Of a stretch of DNA of 64,000 bases, positions 60,587 through 64,000 are shown one piece after another. Location of the stretch: positions 62,001 through 126,000 of the forward strand of contig CAIXUZ010000020.1 of NCBI GenBank assembly GCA_903922735.1. The letters run 5' to 3'. Under the pieces are notes generated by a model. The model ran no database searches. It was not told where the DNA came from and worked only from the letters and a program-made list of their open reading frames with translations. The DNA comes from an uncultured Verrucomicrobia subdivision 3 bacterium (GTDB lineage Bacteria; Verrucomicrobiota; Verrucomicrobiia; Limisphaerales; UBA11358). Every line of letters starts with the position of its first letter. The stretch's first letter is position 1. Made by a program: the position numbers and the translations under genes.

Positions 60587-62679
60587 ATGAATCACCGGAA
60601 AAACCATCAGGCGTGCGGATTTTGCGCTGGATACTTTTGATCGTCGGCGCGATCGCGCTTTTCTTTGCCGGCAGCAAATTCATCTTCCATTTCCGCCCGT
60701 TTATCCCCCAAAAAGGTTTTTATGTGGGCTGCAATCTGATTGCGATTGGCTTTCTCATTTGGATGCTGATGCCGATCCTCCGCCGACTGGTCGCTTTGGA
60801 GCGGTGGTTCTTCCGCTGGTTTTTAACCTGGCGGATCCTTCGCCGCGTGCTGATTTCGGTTGGCGTTCTGGCCCTGTTGCTGCCGCTGTTTTATGCCGAA
60901 GAAAATTGGCGTGGCCGGCGCGCCTGGGAAAACTGCAAACGCGAGCTCGAAGCCAAAGGCGTAGTATTGGATTGGAACAAATTTATTCCGCCATCCGTCC
61001 CAGACGACCAGAATTTTTTCAAGGCGCCGAAAATGACGGAGTGGTTTGTCAGAAGCACGAATACAATTTACAGTCCAAATACTAATGGATTATCTCAACG
61101 GCTTTCGAATGCCTCGACAAACAATCCCGTCGTGCTGGCCGAATGGACGTGGCAATATCTGCTAACTGCAAAGAACATCGCCGCTGCGGAATCGGAAAAT
61201 GCGGACCTTGTTTTGAAATATAGTTCTACAGCGTCGCATGTTCACACTTTTGTGGAGGCGAATGTCCCGCCCGTTGTAGACGAAACTCCGCGAACTCCGC
61301 AGAGTTATGCTTCGCCTGATTTGAACCGTAGAATTTCGCGGCTGCTCCAGAATGTTGTCGGCACGAATATAATAAAGGGCGTGCGCGGTGAATGGTTGAT
61401 GGCAAAATCGCACGCTGAAATCAAACCCGCGCGCATCATTTTGCTTTCCGGCATAAAACCGGATACGGAAATCGTCGCGTGGTTCGCCCAATGCTTTCCG
61501 ACAAACACAACCAGGGACGGTTCACCCAGAATTCATGTCGAACCTCCTATTGGAACAATTCCTTTTCCCAAAACCTTTCGTGTCATTTTGGATTCCGTCT
61601 ATTCCGCCGCCGACTTTCTGGCGTTGAGCGATCAGTTCGCGCCGGCGTTCGATGATGTGCGCGCGGCCTTGAAGCGGCCTTACGCCATCATTCCTGGCGA
61701 TTACTCGATAGCTCCGCGCATGCCAATCCCAAACTTCGTCACGTTACGCAGCCTCGCGCAGACACTGGCGCAGCGCTGCCAATGCTATTTGCTGCTTGGC
61801 CAGCCGGACAAGGCGGTGCATGAACTGGAATTGATCCACGATGTCTGCCGCATTTTGGAAAAGCCGCCATCGGGCAAGCCGGAAACCTTGCTCGAAGCCA
61901 TGATCAACGTGGCGATTCACGGACTTTACGTTGCGACCGTGCAGGATGGTTTGCGGCTCGGCGCCTGGCAGGAACCGCAGCTCAAAATCATCCAGCAGCA
62001 GCTTCAGGAAGTAAATTTATTGCCGTGGGTATCCGCCGCCTTTCACTTGGAGCAGGTGCAAACGGCGTTCATCGGCCAGACGTATAGCTTCCGGCAAATC
62101 ATGAGAAATGAAGGTTTTGGCTTTGATTCATATAACAGAACATGGTGGGAAAAATTTAAATTACATGGATACGATTTGATACCCGCCGGCTGGATGTATC
62201 AAAACACGAAATACGCCGTCGCCTTGCAGCAATCTTTGTTGGATTGTTTTGATCCCGCCAATGAGCTGATCAATCCCAAAAAATTTGACGAAGCCAACGA
62301 CCGGCTGATGGCGTCATTTGATCACTGGCATTTGTTTCAATATCTCGCGGCGGTTGCCATTCCAAACTTTCCGAAAGCCATTAAGACCTGCGCCTTCAAT
62401 CAGACGCTTGCCAATCAGGCGCTAATTGTCTGCGCACTGGAGCGGTTCAAACTCGCTCACGGCAGTTATCCCGAAACCCTGGTCGCCCTCGCGCCGCAGT
62501 TCATCGAAAAAATTCCCGCAGATATCATCGGTGGCCAGCCGCTGCATTATCGCCGCGCGCCGGATGGCAAATTCCTGCTCTACTCCGTCGGCTGGAATGA
62601 AACGGACGACAACGGCTCCCCCGGAACCTTGGCAGACGTCAAAAATGGCGACTGGGTCTGGCAATATCCATTACAATGA
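60583..62679 (+). CDS. large membrane-anchored protein of unknown function
   Basis: A 698-residue protein. Three hydrophobic helices in the first ~110 residues (ILRWILLIVGAIALFFAGSK; GFYVGCNLIAIGFLIWMLMP; VLISVGVLALLLPLFYAEE), then a long mainly helical exterior part. The C-terminus has FKLAHGSYPETLVALAPQFI, HYRRAPDGKFLLYSVGWNET and DDNGSPG, a segment shared by many planctomycete/verrucomicrobial proteins and resembling the end of type II pseudopilins. No enzyme motif is seen. Follows the kinase gene on the same strand. Confidence 0.7.
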   Translation: MNESPEKPSGVRILRWILLIVGAIALFFAGSKFIFHFRPFIPQKGFYVGCNLIAIGFLIWMLMPILRRLVALERWFFRWFLTWRILRRVLISVGVLALLLPLFYAEENWRGRRAWENCKRELEAKGVVLDWNKFIPPSVPDDQNFFKAPKMTEWFVRSTNTIYSPNTNGLSQRLSNASTNNPVVLAEWTWQYLLTAKNIAAAESENADLVLKYSSTASHVHTFVEANVPPVVDETPRTPQSYASPDLNRRISRLLQNVVGTNIIKGVRGEWLMAKSHAEIKPARIILLSGIKPDTEIVAWFAQCFPTNTTRDGSPRIHVEPPIGTIPFPKTFRVILDSVYSAADFLALSDQFAPAFDDVRAALKRPYAIIPGDYSIAPRMPIPNFVTLRSLAQTLAQRCQCYLLLGQPDKAVHELELIHDVCRILEKPPSGKPETLLEAMINVAIHGLYVATVQDGLRLGAWQEPQLKIIQQQLQEVNLLPWVSAAFHLEQVQTAFIGQTYSFRQIMRNEGFGFDSYNRTWWEKFKLHGYDLIPAGWMYQNTKYAVALQQSLLDCFDPANELINPKKFDEANDRLMASFDHWHLFQYLAAVAIPNFPKAIKTCAFNQTLANQALIVCALERFKLAHGSYPETLVALAPQFIEKIPADIIGGQPLHYRRAPDGKFLLYSVGWNETDDNGSPGTLADVKNGDWVWQYPLQ

Positions 62680-62758
62680 CCCGCCCCACACCAACTCTGA
62701 AAACCGACACCCAATTTACATTCAGACCCAGACGAAGAGGCTAGGCCACTTGCATATT

Positions 62759-62992
62759 ATGAGCAAAAGACATTTCATACTCGCCATGATGACTCTGATT
62801 CTCTGCGTCATCTGTTATTCATTTGGCTATCACAGAGGCGCGGAGCAGTCGCCCATTCCACAGATGATAAAGATTGACGGACTTGTTTCACGACGAAACG
62901 AGAGTGCATTGGCTGCGTTGAGTTCAATTTACGTCAACAGTCTCCACCCAACCACAAACACGTTGGTGCAAGGCGGACACGTAAAGTATTGA
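62759..62992 (+). CDS. small single-pass membrane protein
   Basis: A 77-residue protein with an N-terminal helix (MSKRHFILAMMTLILCVICY) and a short polar tail. No family recognised. Start ATG follows 80 bp of spacer after the 698-residue gene. It heads a row of small orphan genes on the same strand, with lower GC than the rest of the window. Confidence 0.5.
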   Translation: MSKRHFILAMMTLILCVICYSFGYHRGAEQSPIPQMIKIDGLVSRRNESALAALSSIYVNSLHPTTNTLVQGGHVKY

Positions 62993-63013
62993 CATATGAC
63001 GATGTTGTAGCAT

Positions 63014-63298
63014 ATGGATACCATATTCCCAATTATCGCTGTGGCCGCCGCGACTTTTGGCTGGCTGGCAGGCTATTTCTTGCGTGGCCGACTTCGCCCG
63101 ACAATTCTCATTTGCACCATCACGCCGGTTTTGGTGCAGACGTTCATTCTGTTTTTTCTGACTCCTGCGGGTTACGTAAAAGAGGACATCTACTTTGTTC
63201 ACTATCTCATGATCCCTTTTCTCCTATTGACTGTGCCATGCCTCATCAGTGGAATTCTGACGGCTCTTCTGGTAAATCACACGAAGCGGAAAGCATGA
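63014..63298 (+). CDS. small three-helix membrane protein
   Basis: A 94-residue protein with hydrophobic segments near 5-22, 30-48 and 65-85 (e.g. YLMIPFLLLTVPCLISGILT) and a basic end (HTKRKA). No family recognised. It begins 22 bp after the previous stop. Confidence 0.5.
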   Translation: MDTIFPIIAVAAATFGWLAGYFLRGRLRPTILICTITPVLVQTFILFFLTPAGYVKEDIYFVHYLMIPFLLLTVPCLISGILTALLVNHTKRKA

Positions 63299-63322
63299 TG
63301 CGACATTACGCGAGTTGAAAAC

Positions 63323-63556
63323 ATGAAGTCGCCAAGAATTATTTTGGTTGTTCTGTTGATGGCCACCGCCGTTTGTTGCTGGCTGTCAGTGCTTTCATTG
63401 CGGCAAGCGCACAACCAGGTGGTTCTTAAGGCACTGGTGGAGCGCTCCGGTGTCACGAAACTAACGGAGCCGGAGGTGGTCACCCGACATGATTTGGGTC
63501 CCGTCAACCGGATTTATTACGCTCAGAAATTCACTTTCGTAATCACGAACCGATGA
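63323..63556 (+). CDS. small exported or membrane-anchored protein
   Basis: A 77-residue protein with an N-terminal signal/anchor (MKSPRIILVVLLMATAVCCW). The following segment (TKLTEPEVVTRHDLG) is soluble. No family recognised. Its stop overlaps the start of the last gene (ATGA), so the two are translated together. Confidence 0.5.
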   Translation: MKSPRIILVVLLMATAVCCWLSVLSLRQAHNQVVLKALVERSGVTKLTEPEVVTRHDLGPVNRIYYAQKFTFVITNR

Positions 63557-64000
63557 ACATCACGTTTATATTCGTAGTCGGCTTCGGGGTTTTGTTCTTT
63601 TGCGTTGTTGTCGCCACAATCATATTCAATGCGAAAGTTGGCGGCAGTTCTCAGTCTGCGCCATGGATGCGCCGGGTGCGGCAGTTCCAGAACGATAAAG
63701 AGAATGCCGGCTGGCGAATCCAGTTGATTCCTTACGACGATACCTCCAAGCCAATGTTTATGAGCATTGGCGGCATTTTGGCGGCCGTGCCAGTATTGGG
63801 TGGTTTTGGATTCATTGGCGGCCTTGCCTTGGCCACCTACGACCACGACAAATATAAAAGCTTAGGATTGGTGGTTGCCGTCTTGAGTTTTGTTGTAGTG
63901 CTTGGTGGCTCTTGGGTCAAAGAGCGCGTTGCAAGGCAGGATTGGGATTTTGCTCCGGGTCGTTGTGTTGACCGCGAACTGCAAAAAATCTGGATCCAAC
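63553..64000 (+). CDS. membrane protein, cut by the window end
   Basis: At least 149 residues with no stop before the end. N-terminal helix (MNITFIFVVGFGVLFFCVVV), a soluble part with WMRRVRQFQNDKENAGWRIQ, then two more helices (GGILAAVPVLGGFGFIGG; LGLVVAVLSFVVVLGGSW). Related in style to the neighbouring orphan membrane genes; no family recognised. Confidence 0.55.
   Translation, partial: MNITFIFVVGFGVLFFCVVVATIIFNAKVGGSSQSAPWMRRVRQFQNDKENAGWRIQLIPYDDTSKPMFMSIGGILAAVPVLGGFGFIGGLALATYDHDKYKSLGLVVAVLSFVVVLGGSWVKERVARQDWDFAPGRCVDRELQKIWIQ

Overview
The window is a GC-rich (about 60%) bacterial chromosome segment of mostly housekeeping genes. The gene set suggests a member of the Verrucomicrobiota, probably near the Pedosphaera/Limisphaera group. 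Supporting signs are a PEP-CTERM protein, Tat- and Sec-exported glycan-degrading enzymes, a subtilase with a C-terminal FFRLR ending, an ECF sigma factor paired with a very large Ser/Thr kinase, and heavily repeat-littered spacers. The taxonomy is inferred from gene content only. I recognised no tRNA, rRNA or CRISPR array.

Layout. 0-7 kb: rhomboid protease, exported GH20-like protein, VOC protein, PfkB kinase, membrane TPR protein. 7-13 kb (minus): operon for acyl-CoA dehydrogenase, ETF:quinone oxidoreductase, EtfB and EtfA, which carries fatty-acyl electrons to quinone. 13-20 kb: YraN, then a glycan-degradation group (GH95-like, heparinase II/III-like, Tat-exported alpha-barrel protein). 20-27 kb: rnhB, PEP-CTERM protein, VOC protein, thyA-folA, rpsA, purH. 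27-32 kb (minus): exopolysaccharide export genes (outer-membrane barrel, BY-kinase, Wza-like lipoprotein, FHA protein). 32-40 kb: PolX, thiD, subtilase, queE, class III aminotransferase, ksgA, small tyrosine phosphatase. 40-47 kb: Nudix hydrolase, clpP, purS-purQ-purL interrupted by a GxxExxY gene and followed by a DUF2442 cassette, then a frameshifted acyltransferase. 47-49 kb: tandem repeat region. 49-52 kb: 2-oxoacid:ferredoxin oxidoreductase. 52-55 kb: two toxin-antitoxin-like modules (Fic and MntA/HepT) in repeat-rich DNA. 55-64 kb: ECF sigma factor, giant kinase, a large membrane protein and several small orphan genes.

The most unusual feature is repeat DNA inside conserved genes, always in frame. 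Two kinds occur: (i) palindromic elements ending in a CCCTCTCC/GGAGAGGG-type stem (ksgA, Nudix, purL twice, Ser/Thr kinase), and (ii) arrays of four or five 7-bp units (thiD, queE, aminotransferase twice, purL). One ~149-bp element is present in both the Nudix and kinase genes, in the same reading frame, giving two unrelated proteins nearly the same ~50-residue insert. This resembles Rickettsia palindromic elements (in-gene insertions) and cyanobacterial heptameric STRRs, but in another phylum. The same repeat classes fill the spacers, and two gene cassettes in the pur locus are bounded by long direct repeats.
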